A stretch of 64,000 nt of DNA from JBGAPI01 sp044221335 (GCA_044221335.1 JBGAPI010000002.1:1-64000), one strand, 5' to 3'. Shown: positions 24,964 to 35,049, numbered from the stretch's first letter. The notes: generated by a model not told the origin, from the sequence alone. Numbers and translations: made by a program.

Positions 24964-27900
24964 ATGTTGCGCTTCTGGGCTCGTCTGCTCGCCGTTTTCC
25001 TGCTCGCCAGCGGTTCGGCGAACGCCGCCAACCAGACCATCGACTTCTCCGGGCTGGTCATCCCCAACAGCTTCGGCACGACCTTCGACTGGGACGGCTA
25101 CCGGGTCACGGTGAGCGGCGGCTTTCAGCCCTCGCTGTCGGCCGGCAGCGGATTCAACATCCAGTCCACCGGGCCGAACGAGAACCTGACGGTGAAGATC
25201 GTCCGGATCGACGCCGCCGATTTCGTCGGCGTCTCCACCCTGGTCAGCAACCAGGGCGACACGGCCGCGATGACCGTGGGGGGCTACAACAACAACGTCC
25301 TCGTCGGCAGCACCTCGACCACGGTCCCGGTCAGCACCAACAACGTCACGGCGGCCCTGAACAACCAGACGATCGACGAGATCCGGATCACCTGCCGCAC
25401 CAACACCACCTTCGCCCAGTGCGGCATCGTGGGCAACATCGTCGTCAACGTGCCCAACCTGCCGCCGGTGCTGGCGAGCTATATCGGTTCGCGCAGCTAC
25501 ACCGTCGGCGCGGCCGCCATCACCCTCGACGGCGGCACCGCGGCGACGCTGACCGACAGCGACTCCGCCGACTTCAACGGCGGCAGCGTGCGGGTCTCGG
25601 GCTTCATCGGCAAGGTCGCCGCGCAGGACGTGTACCAGGTCGGCAACGTCGGCACCATCACGCTCGACCTCGGTACCGGCAACGTCGCCGACAGCGCGGT
25701 CGTGATCGGTCAGGTCTCGTCCAACGGCCAGGCCGGCGCGGACCTCGTCGTCACGCTGAATGCCTCGGCGACGCCGGCGCGGGTGCAGAACCTGATCCGG
25801 GCGCTGCAGTACTTCAACACCGACAACGCCTCGCCCTACATCCAGCAGCGCACGATCTACACCTATGTCTCCGACGGGGATGGCGCGCCGGCGAAGAACT
25901 ACACCACCACCATCAACTTCACCCTGCCGGCGGATCCCGCGAACACCCAGAAAGTGAACTTCAACGCGGCCACCACGGTCCCGGACATTTCGGCGACCAC
26001 GGCGACCAGCGTCACCAGCCAGGGCTTCACCTTCGCCCTCACCGGCGGGTCCGGCCAGTACCTGCAGGCCGGCGGCAGCTTCCCGGGTGCGCCCGGCGCC
26101 AACATGGGCGCGACCGGCGGCGGCACCCTGACCCTGACCATCAACCGCACCGCGGTCGGCACCGACTTCAGCCTCGACAGCTTCGTGCTCGGCAACGCGA
26201 CGACGCAGTCGATCTCCGTCGACCTGCGCCTGAACGGCGCCTCGGTCGCGACCCGCACCCTGCCCGCCAATTTCGCCCAGCGGATGGACTTCGGCGGCAT
26301 GACCATCGACCAGATCGTCATCGTCGGCAATTCCACCGCGAGCCCGTTCTTCCAGGCTGGCACCTTCGACGAGATGATCTATTACCCGTCGAACCTGTCC
26401 CCGCAGGTCGGCAGCCTGCAGGGCGACACCGCGACCTTCACCCAGGGCGGCACCGCCGTGGCGCTCGACGCCGGCGGCAACGCGACCCTGACCGACGTCG
26501 ACTCGCCGGACTTCAACGGCGGCAACCTGACGGCGTCGATCATCGTCAACAAGTGGTCGGCGCAGGACGTGCTGCAGGTCGGCACCGTCGGCACGATCAC
26601 CGTGTCCGGCGCCAACGTCCTCGACAACGGCACGGTGATCGGCACCTTCAGCGGCGGCACCGGTGGCAGCAACCTGGTGGTGAGCTTCAACGCGTCGGCG
26701 ACACCGGCGCGGATCCAGAACCTGCTCCGGGCCCTTCAGTACAACAACACCGAGCCGACCTTGCCCGACCTCGGCAACCGCACGATGCAGATTACCCTGA
26801 TCGACGGCGACAGCTCCTCGCCGACCGACATCCAGACCACAGTGAAGGTGCTGCCATCGGCGCTGCCGGCCGGCAAGACCACGGTGCTCGACTACACCGG
26901 TCTCGGCTCGCAGGCGCTGAACACCACCCAGATCGACTACCAGAACTATCGGATCAGCATCGCCGGCGGCTTCCAGCGCTACCTGCAGAGCGGCAGCGAG
27001 AACCCGACTCCGCCGGGCGTCTACGGCGGCGACACCGGCATCTCGACGCAGACCATCACGCTGCAGCGGATCGACGCCGCCGACTTCTTCGCCTACGCGC
27101 TGGTGGTGAAGAACTACAACGGCTCGGTCGCGATGACGGTGCGGTCGCTCAACAACGGCGCCACCATCCAGACCCTGACCCTGCCCGCCGGCGGCACCCA
27201 GCGCCTGCTGTTCAACGACAACAACGCGATCGACCAGATCACGATCTCCGGAACCACCAGCAGCACCAGCGCGCTGCTCGCCTACGTCGACGAGCTGGCG
27301 GTGAAGCCGCCGAACACCGCACCGACGACCGCCGCCACCGCCGGATCGCTGGCGTACACCGAGAATGCGGCGGCCACCGTGATCGACAGCGGCATCACCG
27401 TCACCGACCCGGACAACAACTGGAGCACCGGCACGCTGAAGGCGCAGATCACCGCCAACCCGACCGCCGCCGACACGCTCACCGTCGGCAACGTCGGAAC
27501 GGTCACCGTGTCGGGTCTCAACGTCTCGGTCAGTGCCGTGCAAAAGGGCACGCTCAGCGCCGCCAGCGTCAGCAACGGCACAGCGCTCACCGTGACCTTC
27601 AACGCGTCGGCGACCACGGCCGACGTGCAGGCGGTGGCCCGCGCCTTCCAGTACCTGAACTCGTCGGACGCGCCGAGCACCACCGCCCGGACCGTCACCT
27701 TCACCGTGACCGACTCGGTGGCGACGACCGGCAGCAGCACCCGCGGCATCGCGGTCACCGCGGTCAACGACGCCCCGATCACCAACGTGCCGGGCATCCT
27801 CAGCGTCAACGAGGACAGCAGCGCCTTCCTCAACGCCGGCAGCGTCCAGGATGCGGATTCCGGCGCGGGCAACCTCACCCTGACCTTCGCGGTTCCCGCC

Positions 27901-29328
27901 GGCACGCTGACCATCACCGGCAACGCCAACGTCGCCGTCACCGGCTCGCCCGGCACCTCGATCACCGCGAGCGGCACGGCGGCGAACCTGAACAGCTGGC
28001 TCGCGGCGGGCAACGTGGTGTCCTACGCGCCGGTGGCGAATGCGAGCGGCAACGTGACGATGACGGTGTCGACCACCGACAACGGCAACGCGCCGGGACC
28101 CGCGCAGACCGACAGCGACACCGTCAGCATCGCGATCGCCGCGGTCAACGACCCGCCGGTGCTGACCGTGCCCGCCACGCTGACCGTCGTCGAAGACAGC
28201 TCCGGATTCCTCGGCGCCGGCTCGCTGTCCGACCTCGACTCCGGCAGCGGGAATCTGACGGTCACGTTCAGCGTCCCGTCCGGCACGCTGACGGCCACCG
28301 GAAATGCCAACGTCGCGGTCACCGGCTCGCCGGGCACCACGGTGCAGGCGAGCGGCACCGCTGCCAATCTCAACGGCTGGCTGGTCAGTGCGTCCGTGGT
28401 CAGCTATCAGCCCGCGGCGAACGCCACCGCCAACGTGACGATGACGGTGTCGACCACCGACAACGGCAACACGCCCGGCCCGGCGCAGACCGACAGCGAC
28501 AGCGTGACCATCAGCATCACCGGAGTGAACGATGCACCGGTGGTCACGGTGCCGGCGACGCTGTTCGTCCTCGAGGACGGCAGCGCCCTGCTCCCGGCGG
28601 GGTCGGTCAGCGACGTCGATTCCGGTAGCGGCACTCTGACGATGACCTTCACGGTCGCGAACGGCACGCTGACGCTGTCCGGCAACGCCAACGTCATCGT
28701 CTCCGGTTCGCCGGGCGCCTCCGTGCAGGCCAGCGGTACCGCGGCCAACCTCAACAGCTGGCTGGGCGGCGGCAATGTCGTCTCCTATCAGCCGGTCGCC
28801 GACGCCAGCGGCAGCTTCGGCATGACGGTCGTGACCACCGACAACGGCAACACGCCGGGGCCGGCGAAGACCGACAGCGACAACGTGGCGATCACCGTCG
28901 CCGCGGTGCCCGACGCCGAAGTCTCGGTCAGCATGGGCAGCGACCACGCAGTGGTGAACGTCGGCGACCTGGTGACCTACACCGCGGTCGCGACCAACCA
29001 GGGACCGGAGGCGATCGCCTCGGGGAGCAGCACGCACGTCCAGTTCCCGCTGCTGCCGGGACTGTCCAACGTCGGCTGGACCTGCGTCGGCAGCGCCGGG
29101 GGTACCTGCACCGCCAATGGCAGCGGCGCGATCGACGACGCCGTCGGGCTGCCGCTCGGCGGCGTGGTGACCTACACGATCACGACCGTCGCCACCGCGG
29201 CCGCCCCGACGACCTTCGACGCCACCTTCCGCGTGGTCGCGACGCCGGCCCTGCAGAGCAACAATCCGGGCGACGACAGCGTCACCGTGAGCGCCGAGCT
29301 GCGACTGTTCAGCGACGGCTTCGAGTGA
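24964..29328 (+). CDS. Large secreted repeat protein (cadherin/VCBS-like and DUF11-like domains)
   Basis: This 1454-residue exported protein probably acts at the cell surface. A signal peptide ends near residue 22 (SANAANQ). The first 930 residues alternate two unit types: beta domains beginning ITLDGG...LTDSDSADFNGG, and lectin-like domains such as TFDWDGYRVTVSGGFQ. Residues 934-1314 are three tandem repeats of exactly 127 residues, each with ExSS, DxDSG and STTDNGN features typical of cadherin-like/VCBS modules. A DUF11-like domain (about 1315-1445) follows. The protein ends LFSDGFE, a tail seen on many exported proteins of Xanthomonadales. Adhesion or matrix formation is likely; no catalytic motif was seen. 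Confidence 0.85.
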   Translation: MLRFWARLLAVFLLASGSANAANQTIDFSGLVIPNSFGTTFDWDGYRVTVSGGFQPSLSAGSGFNIQSTGPNENLTVKIVRIDAADFVGVSTLVSNQGDTAAMTVGGYNNNVLVGSTSTTVPVSTNNVTAALNNQTIDEIRITCRTNTTFAQCGIVGNIVVNVPNLPPVLASYIGSRSYTVGAAAITLDGGTAATLTDSDSADFNGGSVRVSGFIGKVAAQDVYQVGNVGTITLDLGTGNVADSAVVIGQVSSNGQAGADLVVTLNASATPARVQNLIRALQYFNTDNASPYIQQRTIYTYVSDGDGAPAKNYTTTINFTLPADPANTQKVNFNAATTVPDISATTATSVTSQGFTFALTGGSGQYLQAGGSFPGAPGANMGATGGGTLTLTINRTAVGTDFSLDSFVLGNATTQSISVDLRLNGASVATRTLPANFAQRMDFGGMTIDQIVIVGNSTASPFFQAGTFDEMIYYPSNLSPQVGSLQGDTATFTQGGTAVALDAGGNATLTDVDSPDFNGGNLTASIIVNKWSAQDVLQVGTVGTITVSGANVLDNGTVIGTFSGGTGGSNLVVSFNASATPARIQNLLRALQYNNTEPTLPDLGNRTMQITLIDGDSSSPTDIQTTVKVLPSALPAGKTTVLDYTGLGSQALNTTQIDYQNYRISIAGGFQRYLQSGSENPTPPGVYGGDTGISTQTITLQRIDAADFFAYALVVKNYNGSVAMTVRSLNNGATIQTLTLPAGGTQRLLFNDNNAIDQITISGTTSSTSALLAYVDELAVKPPNTAPTTAATAGSLAYTENAAATVIDSGITVTDPDNNWSTGTLKAQITANPTAADTLTVGNVGTVTVSGLNVSVSAVQKGTLSAASVSNGTALTVTFNASATTADVQAVARAFQYLNSSDAPSTTARTVTFTVTDSVATTGSSTRGIAVTAVNDAPITNVPGILSVNEDSSAFLNAGSVQDADSGAGNLTLTFAVPAGTLTITGNANVAVTGSPGTSITASGTAANLNSWLAAGNVVSYAPVANASGNVTMTVSTTDNGNAPGPAQTDSDTVSIAIAAVNDPPVLTVPATLTVVEDSSGFLGAGSLSDLDSGSGNLTVTFSVPSGTLTATGNANVAVTGSPGTTVQASGTAANLNGWLVSASVVSYQPAANATANVTMTVSTTDNGNTPGPAQTDSDSVTISITGVNDAPVVTVPATLFVLEDGSALLPAGSVSDVDSGSGTLTMTFTVANGTLTLSGNANVIVSGSPGASVQASGTAANLNSWLGGGNVVSYQPVADASGSFGMTVVTTDNGNTPGPAKTDSDNVAITVAAVPDAEVSVSMGSDHAVVNVGDLVTYTAVATNQGPEAIASGSSTHVQFPLLPGLSNVGWTCVGSAGGTCTANGSGAIDDAVGLPLGGVVTYTITTVATAAAPTTFDATFRVVATPALQSNNPGDDSVTVSAELRLFSDGFE
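27763..28905 (+). repeat. Three 381-bp tandem repeats inside the surface-protein gene
   Basis: Repeat boundaries at 27763, 28144, 28525 and 28906 are spaced exactly 381 bases apart, equal to 127 codons. Each unit begins with a Val-Asn-Asp-x-Pro type segment and ends before the next Ala-Val or Gly-Val. Identity at the nucleotide level is visibly high around the STTDNGN and SGTAANLN segments, suggesting recent duplication. The lack of any length drift shows that whole units are gained or lost. Confidence 0.85.
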
Positions 29329-29378
29329 TTCTCCGGGGCCGGCGCGGTCCTGCGCCGGCCCCCGTCCCCGGTCGATCG

Positions 29379-31678
29379 CTAGCCGCGGTCCGCCGGGATC
29401 GTGTTCGCGCGGCCGGCGTCGATGGTGCAGCCGCGGTGCAGCCAGTCGATCACGTGCGTTCCGAGCCAGGGAGGGAGCGTGGCCCCGGTTGTCGCAGGCC
29501 GCCCGACGCATGCGTCGAGCAGGGACTGTGCCGCGTCCACGCGTGCGCTCGCTCCCGCGTCGAGAGCCGCGGCGCGTGCGCGATCGAGTTCGGCGAGTGC
29601 GCCGGCGCCGTCGCCGGCACGCCGGCGCGCGGCGGCGAGCAGCAGCGAGGCATCGATCGCGGCATCGAACCCGCCGCTACCGCTTCCCGCCAGCGACCGG
29701 CGCGGTCCGCCAGCAGCGCCGCATCGTCCGACACGAGCGCCGCCAGCGCGGACAGGCGCAGGTGCGCCGCTTCGACTCCGGCAGGCGGGCGACGAGCAGC
29801 GGCTCGAGGCGGGAGAGCGCGGCGGCCGGAGACCCCTGGCGCAACGCCTCGGCCGCCGTCAGCAACGGCTGGTAGGGCTCGAGATCGTCGCGCGGCGGCG
29901 ATCCCGCCGGGGCCAGGTCGGCCAGGCGCAGGTCGATCGCGAAGTCCAGCGCCTCGCCCAACGGTAGCCGCGCGAGGTCGATCGCGGCGGCAGCGTCCTG
30001 CGCCGCCGCGCGCGCGCCGGCGGCGCGACGGCGCTCGTAGTCGGCGAGCCGGAGCCGCCACGCATCCGGCCGCAGCGCCAGCGCGGCGGCGATGCGCCGC
30101 TCCTCGCCCGGCGCGACGATCCATTGCGCCAGCGCCTCGGCGTAGGGCGACGGGTGGCGCGCGAGGCGGGCGGCGAGATCGTCGGACAGAGCCGCGAGCC
30201 GCGGGCCCCGCGCCGTCGACAGCAGCAGGCGGTACAGCGGCGGCCAAACCGCCTCGCGGTCGCGGGCGACCAGGCCGTCGAGCAGGATCAGCGCGCCTTC
30301 GCGGTTGCCGCCGTGATACAGCGACAGCGCGTCGGCGAACTGGTCGCGGGCGCCGCCGTCGAGCTCGGCGAGGTCGCCACGGGTGAGCGCGAATTCCGGA
30401 TCGACCCGTTGCGCGCGGGTGTGCTGCACGCCGAGCACGGTCGCGCCGACGGCGCCCAGCAGCAGCAGGCTTGCCGCGATCCGCGGTCGCGCGAGCCGCT
30501 TCAGGGCGCGCCGCAGCGGGTGGGCCGGACTGCGCCAGGGTGGCGCACGTCCGGCGAGCACGCGGTGAAGTTCGGCCGCCAATTCACCCGCGTCGCGCTG
30601 CCGCTGGGTGCCGTCATCCGCGGTCGCGGTTTTGGCGATCGCTTCGAGCTGGCCTCGCGCGGCCGCCGAGAGACGGCCGGGCGCGACGGACGGATCCGCG
30701 AGCCATTCCGTGAGCATCGCACCGAGGGCGTAGACGTCGGTCGCCGCCGTCGCCGGCCGGAGCGCGCGCTGCTCCGGCGCGGCGTAGCGCGGCGTGAACA
30801 GCAGGTCGCCGGTCGCGGTCAGGGTGGTCGCGGTGAGCGAGCCCACGTCCTTCGCAATGCCGAAGTCCAGCACCCGCACGTCGCCGGCCGCGGTGACCAT
30901 CAGGTTGGAGGGCTTGAGGTCGCGGTGCACGATGCCGAGCCGGTGCGCGGCGCCGACACTGGCGGCCGCGGCTGCCAGCAGCTCGACGCGGCGCGCGAGG
31001 TCGAACTCCGGCAGCGCCACGCCGAGCTCCCGTCCGTCGACCCGCTCCAGCGCCAGGAACAGCACGTCCTCGCCACTGCGGCCGAACTCCAGCGGCTTGA
31101 CGATGCCGGCGTCGCCGACCCGGGCCAGCAGGCGGAACTCGCGCTCGAAGCGCCGCGCCAGCTCGGGCGTCGCCTGTTCCGGGCGGATCAGCTTCAGCGC
31201 GACCCGGCGGCCGTCGGCCGCGACGGCCGCGAGTACCAGTCCCATGCCGCCCTGGCCGAGAATGCCGTCGACGGTGTAGCGGCCGATGCGGCGGCCGATC
31301 CAGTGGCGGTCGCGTTCGGCCTCGCGTTCGGTCAGCCAGTCGCCGAGCAGCGGCTGGCCGCTGCGGTCCAGGCGCTGCAGTCGTTCGTCGTCCTCGTCAC
31401 TCGCGAGCCAGGCCTCGACCTGCCGGCGCAGGGCGGCGTCCGCTCCGCATTCGGCGTCGAGCAGCGCGGCGCGCTGTCCGGAAGGGAGCTCGGAGAGCCG
31501 GTCGAACAGGTCGCGGGCCCGCCGGTAGCGTTCGGGATCCAGGGAAGCGATGGCGTGACTCCAGGCCGGGGTGCTGCGCTCGCCCTCGAGCTCAGGGGGC
31601 GCGGTTTCCGGGCTTTGCGGGGGGGTTCGGGGACTCCGGGGCGGTCGGAGCGCGGCTGGGATCCATGGGTGAATTCAT
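29379..31678 (-). pseudogene. Membrane-anchored Ser/Thr protein kinase, disrupted by three frameshifts
   Basis: The gene encodes a bacterial Ser/Thr kinase. The N-terminal segment resembles the SLDPERYRRARDLFDRL leader typical of ECF-linked kinases. It is followed by GQGGMG, the catalytic HRDLKPSN, DFGIAK and a membrane helix (IAASLLLLGAVGATVLGV), then a TPR-like extracytoplasmic part. Three breaks are visible. An extra G in the G7 run at 31619-31625 separates the start (ATG 31678 or 31666) from the kinase frame. One missing base lies near 29775 and another near 29680, after which the true C-terminus runs to the TAG at 29379. All three frames encode sensible protein, so the damage is recent or a sequencing artefact. 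The ECF sigma gene lies 55 bases away, divergent. Confidence 0.75.
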
Positions 31679-31733
31679 CGGTGAGCCCGCAAAGCGGTTT
31701 TTCCGGAAGCGACGGTAGTGCCATCATCACGGC

Positions 31734-32315
31734 ATGACCAGCGAAGCCGATCGCGCCGACGACCTCACCGGCCGCCTCAACCAGGCGGACCGCGGGGACC
31801 GCGAATTGATGGCCTACGTGCAGGCCGAGATGGAGCGGCTCGCCCGGCGTGCCCTGCGGCAGGGTGCGCGCGGCGCGACGCTGTGTACCGGGGCGGTGGT
31901 GAACGAGGCCTACCTGCGCCTGTTCGGCGAGCACCAGAAGCGCTTCCGCGACCGCGGCCATTTCCTCGCGACCGCCGCCACCGCGATGCGCCACGTCCTG
32001 GTCGACTACGCGCGCGCGCGCCTCGCGGTGAAGCGCGGCAGCGGCGGCGTGCTGGAGCCGCTCGACCTGTCCGGCCGCAACGACATCGCGATCGATGCCG
32101 AGGCCGAACAGCTGATCGGCATCGACCGCGCGGTCGACGCGCTCGACAAGCTCGACAGCCGTGCCCGCCAGGTGTTCGAGCTGCGCTTCTTCGCCGGCCT
32201 CGAGGTCGAGGACGTGGCGGTCGCGATGGCGATCTCCGAGGCGACGGTGAAGCGCGACGCGCGCTTCGCCAAGGCCTTCATCGCCGAACAGCTGGAGTGG
32301 GGCGCGGAGTCCTAG
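31734..32315 (+). CDS. ECF-subfamily RNA polymerase sigma factor
   Basis: The 193-residue sigma-70-family protein belongs to the ECF branch usually encoded next to a Ser/Thr protein kinase. Region 2 runs from about residue 25 to 105, including TLCTGAVVNEAYLRLFGE and the FLATAATAMRHVLVDYARAR helix. Region 4 spans about 135-185, with LDSRARQVFELRFFAGLEVEDVAVAMAISEATVKRDARFAKAFI as the helix-turn-helix. No anti-sigma gene is adjacent; in this branch the neighbouring kinase is thought to supply control. Here that kinase gene is divergent and frameshifted, so regulation may be lost or altered. The targets are unknown. Confidence 0.88.
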   Translation: MTSEADRADDLTGRLNQADRGDRELMAYVQAEMERLARRALRQGARGATLCTGAVVNEAYLRLFGEHQKRFRDRGHFLATAATAMRHVLVDYARARLAVKRGSGGVLEPLDLSGRNDIAIDAEAEQLIGIDRAVDALDKLDSRARQVFELRFFAGLEVEDVAVAMAISEATVKRDARFAKAFIAEQLEWGAES

Positions 32316-32438
32316 CAGCCTGACGAAATCCGACCCTCCGGTCGATTCTCGACTCGCGAGTGCGGTACATGCCCGGACTCGCTGTCCGGCACCGGCGCGC
32401 TGCCCCTCGACCGTCGGCCCGGGTGGTGCGGGCGTCCG

Positions 32439-33206
32439 TCAGACGCGACCCGTCCCCCAGCGCCGGTGCAACAGGCGTTCCCAGGGGCCGAACAGCAGCT
32501 TGTCCGCGGCCAGCCCGATCAGGACGATCACCAGCATCACGCCGACGACCTGCTCCATCGCGTGCAGCTCGCGGCCGTAGTGCAGGAGGTGCCCGAGGCC
32601 GAAGCCGGTCAGCACGGTGACGTAGACCTCGGCCGCCATCAGCGAGCGCCACGCGAAGGCCCAGCCCTGTTTCATGCCGCTGACCAGGAAGGGCAGCGCG
32701 GCCGGCAGCAGCACCCGGAACCAGCGGTGCAGGCCGCGCGAGCCCATCGTGCGGGCCGCGTAGGAATACAGCGGCGGGATCGAGCGCACGCCCGAGTCGA
32801 TCGCGATCAGTACCGACCACACCGTGCCCATCACCACGACGAACAGCAGCGCCGCCTCGGTCTGACCGAACCACAGCAGCGACATCGGCACCCAGCAGAC
32901 ACTCGGCAGCGTCTGCATGCCGAGCGCCAGCACGCCGAGCGTGTCCTGCAGCGTGCGCGACGCCGCAGTCGCGAGTCCGACCGGCACGCCGATCGCGACG
33001 CCGATCGCGTAGCCGATCAGGAGGCGCCGGAAGGTGACCCAGGCGGCGTCGAGCAGCGTCCCGTCCTCGAGCGACTGCAGCAGGTATTCGGCGACCATCC
33101 CGGGTGACGGCAGCAGCATCGGCGAGACCCAGCGCGCATGCACCACCCCCCACCAGGCGGCGACCAGCGCGGCGAAGAACAGGGTCGCGAGCGTGAGGCG
33201 GCGCAT
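32439..33206 (-). CDS. ABC transporter permease, SsuC/TauC/NrtB type
   Basis: The 255-residue inner-membrane permease has about six helices. The cytoplasmic coupling segment reads EAALLFVVVMGTVWSVLIAIDSGVRSIPPLYSYAARTMGSRGLHRWFRVLLPAALP, containing the EAA-loop pattern typical of nitrate/sulfonate/taurine importers. Its start overlaps the ATPase stop in an ATGA arrangement, showing translational coupling. It is the last gene of a binding protein-ATPase-permease operon. The substrate cannot be assigned: no monooxygenase, nitrate reductase or thiamine gene is adjacent. It ends convergent with the ECF sigma gene across a 123-base gap that shows no other feature. Confidence 0.9.
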   Translation of the reverse strand: MRRLTLATLFFAALVAAWWGVVHARWVSPMLLPSPGMVAEYLLQSLEDGTLLDAAWVTFRRLLIGYAIGVAIGVPVGLATAASRTLQDTLGVLALGMQTLPSVCWVPMSLLWFGQTEAALLFVVVMGTVWSVLIAIDSGVRSIPPLYSYAARTMGSRGLHRWFRVLLPAALPFLVSGMKQGWAFAWRSLMAAEVYVTVLTGFGLGHLLHYGRELHAMEQVVGVMLVIVLIGLAADKLLFGPWERLLHRRWGTGRV

Positions 33207-34000
33207 CAGGCGACCTCGTCCGGCTTCATGTGGGACTTCAGCACGCCGGTGATCTCGCGGGCGAGATTGGCGAGATCGAGGCTGTTGATGTCACGCGGCC
33301 GCGGCAGCCGGATCCGGAACTGCTCGCGAATCCGTCCGGGCCGCGCCGACAGCAGGACCACGCGGTCGCCGAGACACACCGCCTCGCGGACGTTGTGGGT
33401 GACGAAGATGATGGTCTTGCCCTGCTCGGCCCAGATCCGCTGCAGGTCGCCATAGAGCTGCTCGCGGGTCATCGCGTCCAGCGCCGCGAACGGCTCGTCC
33501 ATCAGCAGCACGCCGGGATTCGGCGCCAGCGAGCGCGCCAGCGCGACCCGCTGCTTCATGCCGCCGGACAGCTCGTGGGTGTAGGACTGCGCGAAGCGCT
33601 CGAGTCCGACCATCTTCAGGTGCGCGAGCGCGGTCTCGCGGCGTTCCGCGTTGCTCATGCCCGGAATCAGCTTGAGGCCGAACAGCACGTTGCCGAGCAC
33701 GGTCAGCCAGGGGAACAGCGCGGGTTCCTGGAACATCATCAGCCGATGGCGGCCGGGTTCGCGCACGGGCGCGCCGGCGTCCAGGATCTCGCCGGTGTCG
33801 GGGCGGTCGAGCCCGGCGATCAGGTGCAGCAGCGTGGACTTGCCGCAGCCGGACGGGCCGACCAGGCAGACGAACTCGCCCGCGGCGATGTCGAGCGAGA
33901 TGCCGTCCAGCGCATGGACCCGGGTCTTGCCGGCGTAGCGCTTGCCGACACCGACGACCTCGATGCGGGTGCCTTGCTGGTCGCGGTTGCGGTGACTCAT
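33206..34000 (-). CDS. ABC transporter ATP-binding protein, SsuB/TauB/NrtD type
   Basis: The 264-residue ATPase powers the importer encoded around it. Walker A is GPSGCGKST at about residues 49-57, the Q-loop is FQEPALFPWLTV, the signature is LSGGMKQRVALARSLA, Walker B is LLMDEPFAALD and the switch His is in FVTHNVREA. The sequence is closest to nitrate/sulfonate/taurine ATPases. Four-base ATGA overlaps with both the upstream binding-protein gene and the downstream permease gene indicate one tightly coupled operon. No regulatory domain is attached. Confidence 0.95.
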   Translation of the reverse strand: MSHRNRDQQGTRIEVVGVGKRYAGKTRVHALDGISLDIAAGEFVCLVGPSGCGKSTLLHLIAGLDRPDTGEILDAGAPVREPGRHRLMMFQEPALFPWLTVLGNVLFGLKLIPGMSNAERRETALAHLKMVGLERFAQSYTHELSGGMKQRVALARSLAPNPGVLLMDEPFAALDAMTREQLYGDLQRIWAEQGKTIIFVTHNVREAVCLGDRVVLLSARPGRIREQFRIRLPRPRDINSLDLANLAREITGVLKSHMKPDEVA

Positions 34001-35049
34001 GGGGATTGGGGCGCCAGGAGCCGGTCCAGCGTGGCGTCGTTCCGGAGGAAGCCACTGGCGCGCAGCTGCTCGCGGACACGGTCCAGCGCCGCCGGCGCGA
34101 CGGTCTCCGTCGGCAGGATCCGCGGCCAGGCGGCGTCGAGCAGCGCGCGATCGAATTTCCGACGGGTGAGTTCGGACAGTTCGGTGACGATCAGCGCCTT
34201 CGCTTCGTCCGGATGCGCGACGATCCAGCGGGTCAGCTCCTGGTGCGCGGAGCGGATCGTCGCCAGGCGCTCCGGTTGCCCAGCGACGAAGGCGGCTCGG
34301 GCGGTCAGCACGGTGACCGGGTCGTGCTGCTCGACCAGGACCCGGCCGTGGGCGTCGCGGAGGAGGCGCGACACCCAGGGCTCCACCGTCCAGACGCCGT
34401 CGACCGCGCCGCTGGCGAGCAGGTCGAGCTGGTCGGGGTTGGCGGTCGGCAGGACGAGCACGTCCCCGCCGGTCTGGGTGACCTTGAGGCCCGCGCCGCT
34501 GAGCCAGGCGCGCGCGGCGATGTCCTGGGTGTTTCCGAGTTGGGGTGTGGCGAGACGCTTGCCGCGGAAATCAGTCGGGCCGGTTATGGATGAGGCCGAA
34601 GCGACGACAAGAGCAGCGCCTCCCTCTGCCGCGCCGGCAATGATTCGGACTTCTTCGCCGTGGCTGCGCAGGTAGGCGTTGATCGCCGGTCCGGGGCCGA
34701 CGTAGGCCACGTCGAGGCTGTCGGTGAAGAACGCCTCCATCGCGCTGGGACCCGCGTTGAAGACATACCAGTCGATCGCGGCACCGGGTCCCAGCGCCGC
34801 CTCGAACCAGCCGCGACCCTGCCGGCTCAGCTGGTGGGCGACCAGCGCCTGTGGCTGGGTGATGTTGGGGAAGTGGCCGAAGCGCAGGCGCAGCGGCGCG
34901 GTTCCGGGCTCCGCAGTGCGCGCTGCCGCCGTGGTCCACGCGGCGAAGGCGGCGACGGTGGCGGCCAGGAAGGTCCGGCGCGACGGCGGGCTCGGAGCCG
35001 TGCGCGCGCTGGCCGTGGCGTGGGTCGGATGCGGGCCTCGCCGGGTCAT
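33997..35049 (-). CDS. ABC transporter substrate-binding protein, SsuA-like, Tat-exported
   Basis: The 350-residue periplasmic binding protein has a Tat signal with the twin-arginine motif SRRTFLA at about residues 23-29 and a hydrophobic stretch ending in AAARTAEP. The mature part follows the NMT1/SsuA fold: RFGHFPNITQPQALVAHQ, EAFFTDSLDVAYVGPGPAINAYL and LATPQLGNTQDIAARAWL are the usual landmarks. Sulfonates, taurine, nitrate or related oxyanions are candidate ligands. It is the first gene of the operon. A perfect 7-bp inverted repeat with a TTTT spacer lies 25 bases before the ATG and may be an operator. Tat export of this class suggests folding or cofactor binding before export. Confidence 0.9.
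   Translation of the reverse strand: MTRRGPHPTHATASARTAPSPPSRRTFLAATVAAFAAWTTAAARTAEPGTAPLRLRFGHFPNITQPQALVAHQLSRQGRGWFEAALGPGAAIDWYVFNAGPSAMEAFFTDSLDVAYVGPGPAINAYLRSHGEEVRIIAGAAEGGAALVVASASSITGPTDFRGKRLATPQLGNTQDIAARAWLSGAGLKVTQTGGDVLVLPTANPDQLDLLASGAVDGVWTVEPWVSRLLRDAHGRVLVEQHDPVTVLTARAAFVAGQPERLATIRSAHQELTRWIVAHPDEAKALIVTELSELTRRKFDRALLDAAWPRILPTETVAPAALDRVREQLRASGFLRNDATLDRLLAPQSP

Noticed and set aside
24532..29511. A minus-strand open frame of about 1650 codons opposite the surface-protein gene
   Set aside because: The plus strand has a signal peptide, ribosome binding site and recognisable repeats; the opposite frame is Arg/Gly-rich low complexity that arises from GC-rich third positions.
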